NCBI RefSeq assembly: GCF_900107435.1
Contig: NZ_FNPZ01000004.1
Location: forward strand, 310,001-374,000
Direction of reading: 5' to 3'
DNA length: 64,000 bases
Source of the DNA: Herbiconiux ginsengi
GTDB lineage: Bacteria; Actinomycetota; Actinomycetes; Actinomycetales; Microbacteriaceae
The number at the start of each line of letters is the position of its first letter. Within the stretch, counting starts at the first letter, position 1. The notes beneath the pieces are model-generated. The model did no database searches and was not told the origin of the DNA. It saw nothing but the letters and a program-made list of their open reading frames with translations. Below are positions 27,894 through 36,091 of the stretch, in pieces. The translations under genes were made by a program, and so were the position numbers.

Positions 27894-28805
27894 TCACCCC
27901 ACCTGCTCGAACACACGTGCCGTGCGGTCGACGTCGATGTCGACGTCGCGCACCCGGTCGCTGACGACCACCACGGGCACGTCGAGATTGAGGATGAGTT
28001 CATGGCTGGCGGAGCCGAGCACGAAGCGGTTCATCGCGCTGCGGCTCCGACAGCCCACGACCACCAGCTCGGGCAGGGGCGAGAACTCGAGCAGTGCGTG
28101 GACGGCGTGGCCGCGCACGGTGCTGGCCGTCATCGCGAGGCCCGGATGGCGCCGCTTCACGACGACTTCGATGTCGCGCACCACCCCCTCGTGCTGGAGC
28201 GCGATCTCGTCGAGGATCTCTTCGTCGTACACGTACGCCTCCTGCCAGATCGCCGGCTCCATCCAGGCGTGCACCAGGTGCAGGGGGACGCCGCGGAGCT
28301 GGGCCTCCTCGGCGGCGAAGAGCGCTGCGCGGAGGGACGTCTCCGATCCGTCCACGCCGGCGACGATCCCCCGGCGGGCGCCGGTGATCTGGTGCGGGAC
28401 GATGGCGACCGGTCCGAGCGCCGAAGCCGCCAGCCGAGAACCGAGCGACCAGGCGAAGCGACGATGCGGAAAGTCTCTCGTGTGCGTGCCGACGACGAGG
28501 AGCGTCGTCGGGTCGGTGTAGCGACGAAGGGCGTTGAGCGTGTCCCCGATGACGATCTCGCCGGTGACACGATGCTCCGGGAGTTCCTGCCGGACACGAG
28601 CTGCCTCATCGGCGACCGCTGCACCTGCGGCATCGAATTCTTCGGGCCCTATCGTCTTGCCGGGAACCAGGCTGACTTCGTCGGTCACGCTCACCAGCAC
28701 CAGCTCAGCCGTGCTGTCCAGATGCCGGGAGCGCGCCACCGCCCAGTCGAGAGCGGAACGGCTCTCCGCCGTGCCGTCCCAGGCCACCACTGTGCGCTGA
28801 TTCAT
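27894..28805 (-). CDS. Universal stress protein, tandem-domain
   Basis: 303 residues, two Usp domains (about 3-140, 150-290). Begins MNQRTVVAWDGTAESRSALDWAV; second domain GIVAGVDGSETSLRAALFAA; loop VVGCRSRSAMNRFVLGSAS. Close paralogue of the USPs at 6224 and 33152 (same start motif, shared LRRYTDP and WQEAYVYD-type segments). ATG 28805 selected; an ATG 8 codons upstream lacks a better ribosome site. First gene of a four-gene leftward operon with box at 28883. Confidence 0.9.
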   Translation of the reverse strand: MNQRTVVAWDGTAESRSALDWAVARSRHLDSTAELVLVSVTDEVSLVPGKTIGPEEFDAAGAAVADEAARVRQELPEHRVTGEIVIGDTLNALRRYTDPTTLLVVGTHTRDFPHRRFAWSLGSRLAASALGPVAIVPHQITGARRGIVAGVDGSETSLRAALFAAEEAQLRGVPLHLVHAWMEPAIWQEAYVYDEEILDEIALQHEGVVRDIEVVVKRRHPGLAMTASTVRGHAVHALLEFSPLPELVVVGCRSRSAMNRFVLGSASHELILNLDVPVVVVSDRVRDVDIDVDRTARVFEQVG

Positions 28806-28882
28806 GATGTCTCCGCTCTGTCGGACCACGGATGTGATCGCGGTATTCCCCCCAGCGTCGCGCCCGATCGATTCCGCTCCCA

Positions 28883-28896
28883 GGGCCGAAGGTCCC
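28883..28896 (-). promoter_or_regulatory. DevR/DosR-like box for usp (28805) operon
   Basis: On the minus strand GGGACCTTCGGCCC, identical to the boxes at 16522 and 28919. -10 candidate GACGCT at 28859-28854, exactly 23 nt downstream. Confidence 0.75.
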
Positions 28897-28918
28897 GCGG
28901 CCCGGGCGCCCGGACGCC

Positions 28919-28932
28919 GGGACCTTCGGCCC
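28919..28932 (+). promoter_or_regulatory. DevR/DosR-like box for BON-BON-PNPOx operon
   Basis: GGGACCTTCGGCCC; -10 candidate CACCGT at 28957-28962, 24 nt downstream; first ATG at 29006. Together with 28883-28896 it forms a 50-bp near-perfect inverted repeat separated by a CG-only centre. Confidence 0.73.
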
Positions 28933-29005
28933 TACTCCGCCGCACCGCCGGGGGCGCACCGTTGTGGTGTCGGTGCCGAACGTGCACCCCGGTGAGGAGA
29001 TGATC

Positions 29006-29680
29006 ATGACGGCCACGCAGACGTCCACCTACACGGATGCTCAAGTGAAACAGATGGTGGAGGACGAACTCCGTTGGACGCCCCAGATCGACGCCGCCAC
29101 CATCGGGGTCAGCGTCAAGGATGGCGCGGTGACGCTCACCGGCGAGGTCGATTCGTTCCTCTGGCGGCACCTCGCCGCGAAGGCTGCTCTGCGGGTGCGG
29201 GGCGTGCGCTCGGTCGCGAACGACGTCACCGCGAAGAACGCGTTCTCGCCGATCGACGACACGGACATCGCCGAAGCGATCCAGCACACGCTCCGTTGGA
29301 CGGCCGGTCTGCCCGACGGATCGATCGATGCGGAGGTCACGAACGGCAATGTGATCCTGACCGGCAGCGTCGCCTGGGACAGCCAGCGGCGCGCCGCCGA
29401 GAAGCAGGTACGCCAGATCAAAGGCGTGCATTGGGTCGACGACCGGGTCACGCTCGCCCCGCGGGTCTCCTCGTTCGAAGCCCACAAGCACATCACGGAT
29501 GCGTTGAAACGGAACGCCCTCACCGACGCCGCTCGGATCGACGTCGTCGTCGACGGCACCCGCGTCACGCTGACCGGAACGGTCGCGTCCTACGACGAGT
29601 TCCGCCAGGCGGAACGCGCCGCCTGGTCGTCCCCGCATGTCACCGAGGTGAGGAACGACCTCACCGTCCAGCCGCGCTGA
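29006..29680 (+). CDS. Triple-BON-domain protein
   Basis: 224 residues with three BON repeats like the protein at 20760 (DAATIGVSVKDGAVTLTGEV, GSIDAEVTNGNVILTGSV, ARIDVVVDGTRVTLTGTV). No signal peptide seen. ATG 29006 has GAGGAG 6 nt upstream; an ATG two codons earlier is too close to that site. First gene of the rightward operon BON-BON-PNPOx-small membrane protein. Confidence 0.85.
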   Translation: MTATQTSTYTDAQVKQMVEDELRWTPQIDAATIGVSVKDGAVTLTGEVDSFLWRHLAAKAALRVRGVRSVANDVTAKNAFSPIDDTDIAEAIQHTLRWTAGLPDGSIDAEVTNGNVILTGSVAWDSQRRAAEKQVRQIKGVHWVDDRVTLAPRVSSFEAHKHITDALKRNALTDAARIDVVVDGTRVTLTGTVASYDEFRQAERAAWSSPHVTEVRNDLTVQPR

Positions 29681-29717
29681 CCGTGCGGCCGGCCCGCCGA
29701 ACCGAAGGAGAACGACC

Positions 29718-30401
29718 GTGTCTCTCACCGTAACGCCGACCAGGCACGACATCGCCGTGCAGGATGCGGTCGGGGCCGAGCTGGCTTGGCGACCGAATGT
29801 CGATGCCCGTCACGTGTCCGTGACCGTCTCCGACGGCATCGTCCTGCTCACCGGAACCGTGTCGACTCTGGGTGAACGCCGAGCCGCCGTCCGAGCCGCT
29901 CAGTCGGTGTCCGGTGTCGTCACCGTCATCGATGAGATCGTGGTGCAGCCACCCGGCACGACCACCCTCAGCGACGCCGAGCTCGCGAAACGGGTCGACG
30001 CCGCGCTGCGGTGGCACGCCGCTGCGATCGGCCAGAACATCCGGGCGGAAGTGGTGCACGGACGGGTCCTGCTGACGGGAATGGTCGAAGCGGACTGGCA
30101 ACGGCGCTCCGTCGAACGCTTCGTGGGATCTCTCGAGCATGTGGTCGGCGTCACCGACGAGATCGTCGTGACCCCGCGCCCGTGCCCGCCCGATCTTCAG
30201 GACCAGGTCGTCTCCGCGCTGCGGCGGCAGAGCGGGCTCGACGTGGGGAAGATCAGCGTCAACGTGCACGACGGGGAGGTGCGGCTCGGCGGCATCGTCT
30301 CGACGGTCGCCCAGCGGCTCACCGCGTCGCGCGTCGCCGCCGCGCACCCGGCCGTTCGCGCGGTCCGGAACAACATCCGCGTCATCCCCGACCTCATCTG
30401 A
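29718..30401 (+). CDS. Triple-BON-domain protein
   Basis: 227 residues, three BON repeats (DARHVSVTVSDGIVLLTGTV, QNIRAEVVHGRVLLTGMV, GKISVNVHDGEVRLGGIV). GTG 29718 follows GAAGGAGAACGACC. Located 37 bp after its paralogue, which suggests tandem duplication followed by divergence. Likely acts with its neighbour at the envelope or as a ligand-binding stress protein. Confidence 0.85.
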   Translation: MSLTVTPTRHDIAVQDAVGAELAWRPNVDARHVSVTVSDGIVLLTGTVSTLGERRAAVRAAQSVSGVVTVIDEIVVQPPGTTTLSDAELAKRVDAALRWHAAAIGQNIRAEVVHGRVLLTGMVEADWQRRSVERFVGSLEHVVGVTDEIVVTPRPCPPDLQDQVVSALRRQSGLDVGKISVNVHDGEVRLGGIVSTVAQRLTASRVAAAHPAVRAVRNNIRVIPDLI

Positions 30402-30425
30402 ACCGAGCAGAACGGACCCTCCACG

Positions 30426-30917
30426 ATGACCGACAACCCGTACTTCCTGACGCCCCGGCCGGAGGCCGCGCCCAGCACGGTCGAATCCCTCGACATGACC
30501 GAATGCTGGGAGCTCCTCCGTTCGAACGAGATCGCCCGGCTCGCCGTCGTCGACGACCGCGGAGCGGACATCTTCCCGATCAACTACCTCGTGAACGACG
30601 GGGCCGTCTTCTTCCGGAGCGCTCCAGGAACGAAGATCGTGAGTCTCACGGAGCACCCGGGCGTCGCCCTGGAGACCGACGGCACCGCCGCGCGGAAGCG
30701 GTGGAGCGTCGTCGTGCGGGGAGACGCGCGTCGACTCGACGTCGACACGGAGATCGAGGCTTCTGGAGTCCAGGACCTCCCGACCCTGACCGGCACGGAG
30801 AAGTGGAACTACTTCCGCATCACGCCCCGCACGGTGACCGGGATCCGATTCCGCGCTGTTCCGCACGCGGAGGCATCCGTTCGATCGGTTGCGTCGGTCG
30901 ACGAGGGAGACGACTGA
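30426..30917 (+). CDS. Pyridoxamine 5'-phosphate oxidase-like protein
   Basis: 163 residues, split-barrel flavin-binding fold: MTECWELLRSNEIARLAVVDDRGADIFPINYLV and FFRSAPGTKIVSL match the protein at 12190. Such proteins bind FMN, F420 or haem; a member (Rv3129) is a DosR-regulon gene in M. tuberculosis. Downstream of the two BON genes with a 24-bp gap; stop shares one base with the next ATG. Confidence 0.87.
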   Translation: MTDNPYFLTPRPEAAPSTVESLDMTECWELLRSNEIARLAVVDDRGADIFPINYLVNDGAVFFRSAPGTKIVSLTEHPGVALETDGTAARKRWSVVVRGDARRLDVDTEIEASGVQDLPTLTGTEKWNYFRITPRTVTGIRFRAVPHAEASVRSVASVDEGDD

Positions 30918-31117
30918 TGGCCACCGACGGCCGGGGCCGGGTGATCGTGCGCGACGGCTCCTGGGGATTCGTCTTCCTGATCGCCTACGTGGGAGCAGCG
31001 ATCTATTTCATCTCCACGTCGGACGGATCGTTCTGGGGAGTCATCCTGGGGCTCCTCCAAGCGATCGTCTGGCCGGCCTATGTCGTCTTCCACGTGCTGG
31101 GGGCGATCGGCGCCTGA
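30917..31117 (+). CDS. Small membrane protein
   Basis: 66 residues: short charged N-terminus (MATDGRGRVIVRDGS) and two closely spaced hydrophobic segments (about 17-33 and 40-63). Function unknown. ATG 30917 overlaps the upstream stop by one base (TGATG), supporting a real coupled gene. Ends the rightward BON operon; a convergent esterase gene begins 68 bp later. Confidence 0.7.
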   Translation: MATDGRGRVIVRDGSWGFVFLIAYVGAAIYFISTSDGSFWGVILGLLQAIVWPAYVVFHVLGAIGA

Positions 31118-31185
31118 GGCCCGGGGCGCGGCCGAAGATGCCGTCGAGCCAGTGGTAGACGACTTCGTTCCGAACCCAGGCCGGC

Positions 31186-32487
31186 TCAGAAGCCGCTCGG
31201 CGCGGTCTCGAACTCCGGTTCCACGGGTGGGGCTTCGTGGTGCAGAGGCCGGAGCGCGGAGGTCTTCTTGAACCACACCAGAGCGTCGTAGCGCTCGCCC
31301 ATCACGGTCGGCACGTAGTTGCCGAGCTCGGCCTCCGGCCGATAGACGACCCCGATGGCTCGGTGCCCGCGTCGTTCGCCGAGCCAGGGACCTGCTGGAT
31401 CATCGACGAACGACAACACGGCATCGCTCTGCAGAGCGCGGCCGAGGAGGTCCTCGTGGCTGTTCGGCCGGGCGACGGGCACGACTCGCACCGTCTCGGG
31501 CACCCCCCACGCGTCGGCCGCCAGAACGGTGCCGTAGCTGCACGCCTGGCCGATCAGGAACACCTCCGGCCCGGGATGACGCTGCCGCAGGAGTTGTCCC
31601 ACATTGACCAGACCGCCGGCCGCCATGTCGGTGGCCCGGGCATCGCCGACGTGGGTGTTGTGCTCCCACACGACACCGCGGGCACCCGTGCCGTGGTGTT
31701 GCCGGATGCGGTCGATGGTGTCGGTCATGTGGATGTCGCGCACGTTCCAGGAATCGCGGTCGCCGCGCATCATGGCCCGGTAGTACTCCTCCGCGCCGGC
31801 GGCGACGTGCGCGTTCTGCACCGCATCGAAGGCATCCTCGTCGGAGTCGCCGGCGGTGCTGAGGAGTACGGCGGTGAGCAGGGAGGTGACCTCGTCTTCG
31901 CAGGATTCCGGCACCAGCCGCGTCGCCCATCCGTACGCTTGCGGGTCCTGATGGAAGGGGAGGAAGCACGCCCAGGCCCGTTCCGCCTCCTCGAGGGCTT
32001 CGGGGGCGTTGCGGGAGAGCCAGTCCATGATCCGGGCGAGCGAGTCCCAGAGCGAGTACACGTCGAGGCCGTAGAACGACACCTTGTCCGCAGCGGACCG
32101 GGAGCGGTTGAGGTCACGGAGCCAGTCGAGGAAGTCGGCCACATCGGCGTTGGCCCACAGCCAGGTGGGCCACCGTTCGAAGGAGGCGAGTTCGGCGCGG
32201 GCGTCGCGATCGGTGCCATCGAGGTCGTGCAGCCACCGGTTGATGCGCGCGCAGTCGGGCCAGTCCCCTTCGACGCCGATCCAGCGGAATCCGTGATCGC
32301 GCACCAGGCTCTTCGTGAACTCGGCTCGCCACCGGTAGAACTCGTGGGTGCCGTGCGAGGCTTCGCCGATGCACACGAGGGTGCTCTGCGAGGCCTGCCG
32401 GAGGAGCCCGGGGTCCTCGAGCGGCCGAGCGCGGGAGCGGATGTCGGCGAGCAGGGCGTGGGTGTGGGTGTCGGGGTTGCCGGTCAT
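31186..32487 (-). CDS. Erythromycin-esterase-family protein
   Basis: 433 residues. Motifs IGEASHGTHEFYRWRAEFTKSLV, VEGDWPDCARINRWL, WEHNTHVGDARAT and GQACSYGTVLAA are those of the erythromycin esterase/succinoglycan-biosynthesis-like family (EreA fold, histidine/glutamate catalytic). Many members are not resistance enzymes, and nothing here implies macrolide resistance. Its start overlaps the phosphoribosyltransferase stop by 4 nt. In M. tuberculosis the DosR gene Rv2030c encodes these two domains in a single chain; here they are two coupled genes. Confidence 0.88.
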   Translation of the reverse strand: MTGNPDTHTHALLADIRSRARPLEDPGLLRQASQSTLVCIGEASHGTHEFYRWRAEFTKSLVRDHGFRWIGVEGDWPDCARINRWLHDLDGTDRDARAELASFERWPTWLWANADVADFLDWLRDLNRSRSAADKVSFYGLDVYSLWDSLARIMDWLSRNAPEALEEAERAWACFLPFHQDPQAYGWATRLVPESCEDEVTSLLTAVLLSTAGDSDEDAFDAVQNAHVAAGAEEYYRAMMRGDRDSWNVRDIHMTDTIDRIRQHHGTGARGVVWEHNTHVGDARATDMAAGGLVNVGQLLRQRHPGPEVFLIGQACSYGTVLAADAWGVPETVRVVPVARPNSHEDLLGRALQSDAVLSFVDDPAGPWLGERRGHRAIGVVYRPEAELGNYVPTVMGERYDALVWFKKTSALRPLHHEAPPVEPEFETAPSGF

Positions 32488-33155
32488 GGTCGTCTTCCTT
32501 CAGGGTGTCGTCCGGAGATTCTCGAGACCGCCTCGTCGAGGGCTGCCACGACTTCGGCGTCGGTGGTCTGCCCGAAGTGCTCGTAGTGCTCGCCGACCGC
32601 TCGGAAGACGGTGGGCGTGCTGACGCACACGATCTCGTCGGCCTCGACGATCGTGGCGAGGGTGTCGCCGGACGCGACCGGAGCTGCGAGCACGATGTGC
32701 GCCGCGCCGAGGTCGCGGGCGGCGCGGCACGCGACCCGCGCGGTCGCTCCGGTCGCGATGCCGTCGTCGACGATGATGACGGTGCGCCCGGCGAGGGCCA
32801 GTCGCCGACGGCCAGGTCGCAGCGCGGCCTCGCGGGCTTCGAGCACGCGCCACTCCGCGGCTTCGACCTCGGCGAGTTCCGGGTCGGTGACGCCGCAGTT
32901 GCGGATGAGGTCCTGGTCGAGGTAGCGGATGCCGCCCTCGGCGATGGCGCCCATGGCCACCTCGGGCTGGAACGGAAGCCCGAGCTTGCGCACGAGGATC
33001 ACGTCCAGCGGGGCGTCGAGCATCGCTGCGACCTCCGCGGCGACGGGGACTCCACCCCGCGGCAACCCCAGCACGATGACGTCGCGGCCACGGAAACGGT
33101 CCAGACGCGCACCGAGCCTCCGCCCGGCGTCCCGACGATCACGGAACCGGTTCAT
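32484..33155 (-). CDS. Phosphoribosyltransferase-domain protein
   Basis: 223 residues, type I PRTase fold: PRPP loop VIIVDDGIATGATARVA and N-terminal VIVLGLPRGGVPVAAEVA. Base specificity not deducible. ATG 33155 overlaps the USP stop by 4 nt and its own end overlaps the esterase start by 4 nt, so three proteins are made from one tightly coupled mRNA. Confidence 0.88.
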   Translation of the reverse strand: MNRFRDRRDAGRRLGARLDRFRGRDVIVLGLPRGGVPVAAEVAAMLDAPLDVILVRKLGLPFQPEVAMGAIAEGGIRYLDQDLIRNCGVTDPELAEVEAAEWRVLEAREAALRPGRRRLALAGRTVIIVDDGIATGATARVACRAARDLGAAHIVLAAPVASGDTLATIVEADEIVCVSTPTVFRAVGEHYEHFGQTTDAEVVAALDEAVSRISGRHPEGRRP

Positions 33156-34066
33156 GAGGGGCCCCCGGCCGTCTGCGCGGTGGCGGGTTCGTTCTCGACG
33201 GGGAAGTCGTGCACCCGGTCGCTGACCACGATGACAGGCACGTCGAGGTTGAGCACGAGTTCGTGGCTGGCCGATCCCAGCACGAGGCGGTTCATCGCGC
33301 TGCGGCTGCGGCATCCGACCACCACGAGCTCCGGCAGCGGAGAGGCGTCGAGAAGGGTTCGCGCGGTGGGGCCGCGCACCGTTTCCGCGGTGACCGCGAG
33401 ATCCGGGAAGTTCCGTTCCACCACGCGCGCGGTGTCGCGCACGATGGTCTCGTGGTCGCGGGAGAGGATCGTGAGGCTGTCGTCGTCATAGGCGTAGTCG
33501 GCCTGCCAGACCGGCGGCTCCAGCCAGACATGCAGGAGGTGGAGCGGAACACCGCGGAGTCGCGCTTCGGCTGCTGCGAACAGGGCCGCCCTGGTCGAGG
33601 TGGCGGAGCCGTCGATTCCGGCGACGACGGTCGAGCGGTCACCGGTGACGTGACGCGGAACGATGGCCACCGGGCCGAGGGCCGTGGCGGCGAGGCGGGC
33701 TCCGATCGACCAGGCGAAACGGAAATGCGGATACGTCCGCGCTTGGGTTCCGACGACGACGAGGGTCTCCGGATCGGTGTACCGGCGGAGCGCGTTGAGC
33801 ACGTCGCCGATCACGATCTGGCTCGAGACCCGGGCGTCAGGTCGTTCGCGAGCCATCAGCCGCGCCGCGTCGTCGACGTTCCGCCGGGCGGCGTCGAAGT
33901 CCTCGGGGCCGATCGTGGTGCCGGGAATCAGACTCACCTCGTCGAGCACGCGCACGAGCACGACTTCCTGTCCGGCCGGAGCGTGCCCCGCCCGGTCGGC
34001 CGCCCACGCCAGCGCGGTGCGACTCTCGACGGAGTCGTTCCAGGCGACCACCGTTCGTCGAGTCAT
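33152..34066 (-). CDS. Universal stress protein, tandem-domain
   Basis: 304 residues, two Usp domains; MTRRTVVAWNDSVESRTALAWAA start, second domain STVVAGIDGSATSTRAALFAA, loop VVGCRSRSAMNRLVLGSAS with serine in place of the second glycine. Very similar in plan to 27894 and 6224. ATG 34066 follows AGGTGGGAGCG. First gene of the USP-PRTase-esterase operon, box 68 nt upstream. Confidence 0.9.
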   Translation of the reverse strand: MTRRTVVAWNDSVESRTALAWAADRAGHAPAGQEVVLVRVLDEVSLIPGTTIGPEDFDAARRNVDDAARLMARERPDARVSSQIVIGDVLNALRRYTDPETLVVVGTQARTYPHFRFAWSIGARLAATALGPVAIVPRHVTGDRSTVVAGIDGSATSTRAALFAAAEARLRGVPLHLLHVWLEPPVWQADYAYDDDSLTILSRDHETIVRDTARVVERNFPDLAVTAETVRGPTARTLLDASPLPELVVVGCRSRSAMNRLVLGSASHELVLNLDVPVIVVSDRVHDFPVENEPATAQTAGGPS

Positions 34067-34134
34067 CGCTCCCACCTTCTCTCCGGATCGCTGCGTCTCC
34101 CGCACAGGTTCTCGCTGGTGGTCGGCAGCGGCAA

Positions 34135-34148
34135 GGGGCGAAGGTCCC
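34135..34148 (-). promoter_or_regulatory. DevR/DosR-like box for USP-PRTase-esterase operon
   Basis: On the minus strand GGGACCTTCGCCCC; -10 candidate GAACCT at 34111-34106, 23 nt downstream. The distal half-site is part of a perfect 11-bp inverted repeat spanning 34143-34170 (GGTCCCGTGGC / GCCACGGGACC). This is the last box on the right of the island. Confidence 0.68.
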
Positions 34149-34239
34149 GTGGCGGTTCCGCCACGGGACCTCATCCCGCGTTCTTCCGATCAGGGCCGAA
34201 GCGCGACCAGCTCCGTCTCAGCGCGACGGGCGCCCACGA

Positions 34240-34527
34240 TCACAGAACCGGATCGACCGTGTCCGCGTCTTCCGCGAGGGGAGCCGGTGCCGAGCGGTCG
34301 GAGGTGGCTGCGACCGTGATCACCGCACCGATCGCCGCGAAGGTGAAGGCGATGACCGCGATCCAGGAGGTGAGGGTCTCGAGCCCGCCCTCATCCGAGC
34401 CGTGGAACACCGAGGCGATGATCGCCGGGCCGCCGAACGCGAGCACCACGTCGAAGAGGAACAGACCCGCTCCCACCAGGTAGGCGATGCGGAGCGCGAG
34501 CACGAGATGGGCCAGACGGGCTGTCAC
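34240..34527 (-). CDS. Small membrane protein coupled to the MFS exporter
   Basis: 95 residues, two hydrophobic segments (about 8-32 and 48-70), acidic C-terminus. GTG 34527 overlaps the stop of the MFS gene (GTGA). No family recognised; context suggests an accessory of the transporter or a chance passenger of its operon. Confidence 0.65.
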   Translation of the reverse strand: MTARLAHLVLALRIAYLVGAGLFLFDVVLAFGGPAIIASVFHGSDEGGLETLTSWIAVIAFTFAAIGAVITVAATSDRSAPAPLAEDADTVDPVL

Positions 34528-35996
34528 CCCTCCACGGTAGTGCGTGCGAGCCGTTCCGGGCCAGCCTCGCGGATGAGGAGCACGGCGAGGCCGGCGGCGA
34601 CCGCGAGCACGGCCGCGCCGAGGAACACCCAGGAGAACCCGGCCGTCAACGCCTCCGGAGCTGCCATCCCGGAGCGTACGAGGCCCTCGGTGCGGGTGGC
34701 CGCGAGCGTCGAGAGCAGGGCAAGGCCGACGGCGCTGCCGATCTGCTGACTCGTGTTGACCAGTCCTCCAGCGAGTCCCGCATCCGCCGGCCGCACGCCG
34801 TGCACGGCGAGCTGGGTGCCCGAGACGAAGGCGCCGCCGAGGCCGATGCCGAGCAACACGGTGGGGCCGAGCAGATCGACCACGAAGACCGCGGATGCCG
34901 GGGCCGCCGCCAGCCAGACCAGGCCTCCCGCCACCACGGCGAGGGAACCGACGAGGGTGACCCGGGTGCCGATCCGGCCGATCACGGTGGGCACGACGCC
35001 CGCGACGGCCACCAGCGCGCCGGCGAGCGGCAGCTGGCTGAGCCCTGCCGTCAGCGCGTCGTAGTGCAGCACGGCCTGGGTGTAGACGGAGAACGCGAAG
35101 AACAGGGCCGTCATCGCGGCACCCATCAGGAGGATCGCGACGTTCCCCGCCGTCACCGAGCGATTCGAGAAGATCGAGAACGACACCAGCGGCGCGGGGG
35201 AGCGGCGTTCGATCAGCACGAACGCGACGATCAGAGCCACCGCGGCGCCCGCGAGCGCGATGGTGACCGGATGCGCGACTCCGAGCTGCTCGAAGGCGGT
35301 GAGCGCCCCGACCAGGGCCACGAGCCCGCCGGTGATGGTGGCCGCCCCCGGGTAGTCGAGACGTGTTCCCGTCGATTCGGGGTCGCGGGTGACCAGGCGC
35401 GGCACGAACAGGAGCACGGCGACGCCGATCGGCACGTTCACGAAGAACACGGCCTGCCAGCCGAACGCCGCGGTGAGCACCCCGCCGAGCAGCACGCCCG
35501 CCGCACTGCCGATGCCGGCGACCGCGCCCCAGATGCCGAGCGCCTTGGCGCGGTCCTGGGCGAGGGGGAAGAGCTGGGTGACGAGCGCGAGCGACGCCGG
35601 TGCGAGCAGGGCCGCGGAGGCGCCTTGCAGGGCGCGCGCCGCGAACAGCATCTCGCCCGAGAGCGCGAAGCCGGCCAGTGCCGATGCGCCCACGAATCCG
35701 GCCGATCCGATCAGGAACAACCGGCGATGACCGTAACGGTCGGCGAGCCGGCCGCCGAGCAGCAGCAGCCCGCCGAACGGCAGCACGTAGGCGGTGATCA
35801 CCCAGCTGAGGGCGGCCGTGTCCAGTGCGAGCTGCGCGCCGAGCGAGGGGAGGGCGATGTTGACGATGGAGGCGTCGAGCACGACGAGGAATTGCGCCAG
35901 TGCGAGCACGCCGAGGGCGAGCCAGCGCCGGCGGCTCCGGGAGGGAGCGCCGGATGAGGATCCGACGGGAGGTGCGGAGATCGAGGTGTCGGTCAT
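34524..35996 (-). CDS. MFS multidrug exporter (DHA2, 14-TM)
   Basis: 490-residue drug:H+ antiporter. Fourteen hydrophobic segments after a 25-residue basic N-terminus; signature VLDASIVNIALPSLG in helix 1, GRLADRYGHRRLFLIG between helices 2 and 3 and GGVLTAAFGWQAVFFVNVPIG in helix 5. Divergent to a TetR gene with a shared type of operator, so probably repressed by it and induced by a substrate. ATG 35996 has an AAGGACC site. Confidence 0.9.
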   Translation of the reverse strand: MTDTSISAPPVGSSSGAPSRSRRRWLALGVLALAQFLVVLDASIVNIALPSLGAQLALDTAALSWVITAYVLPFGGLLLLGGRLADRYGHRRLFLIGSAGFVGASALAGFALSGEMLFAARALQGASAALLAPASLALVTQLFPLAQDRAKALGIWGAVAGIGSAAGVLLGGVLTAAFGWQAVFFVNVPIGVAVLLFVPRLVTRDPESTGTRLDYPGAATITGGLVALVGALTAFEQLGVAHPVTIALAGAAVALIVAFVLIERRSPAPLVSFSIFSNRSVTAGNVAILLMGAAMTALFFAFSVYTQAVLHYDALTAGLSQLPLAGALVAVAGVVPTVIGRIGTRVTLVGSLAVVAGGLVWLAAAPASAVFVVDLLGPTVLLGIGLGGAFVSGTQLAVHGVRPADAGLAGGLVNTSQQIGSAVGLALLSTLAATRTEGLVRSGMAAPEALTAGFSWVFLGAAVLAVAAGLAVLLIREAGPERLARTTVEG

Positions 35997-36017
35997 GATG
36001 GTCCTTTCGTTGAGTGT

Positions 36018-36033
36018 GTGACTGATCAGTCAC
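36018..36033. promoter_or_regulatory. Candidate TetR operator upstream of MFS gene
   Basis: Perfect 16-bp palindrome GTGACTGATCAGTCAC, 22 nt before the MFS ATG. Its half-site GTGACT recurs in the palindrome at the TetR promoter. Confidence 0.7.
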
Positions 36034-36091
36034 TGATCTGGGCAGAAGAACTCGCCGAGCGGATGGGTTCTGCGCGGCGAGGGCGGTGGGG

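Noticed and set aside
31186-32487. Macrolide-resistance gene
   Set aside because: The family signature is present, but the PRTase-USP context and DevR box match the Rv2030c-type stress system rather than a resistance cassette.
34165-34177. Second DevR box GGGACCTCATCCC
   Set aside because: Only 13 nt with wrong half-site spacing and no -10 at the usual distance; explained by the inverted repeat reported separately.
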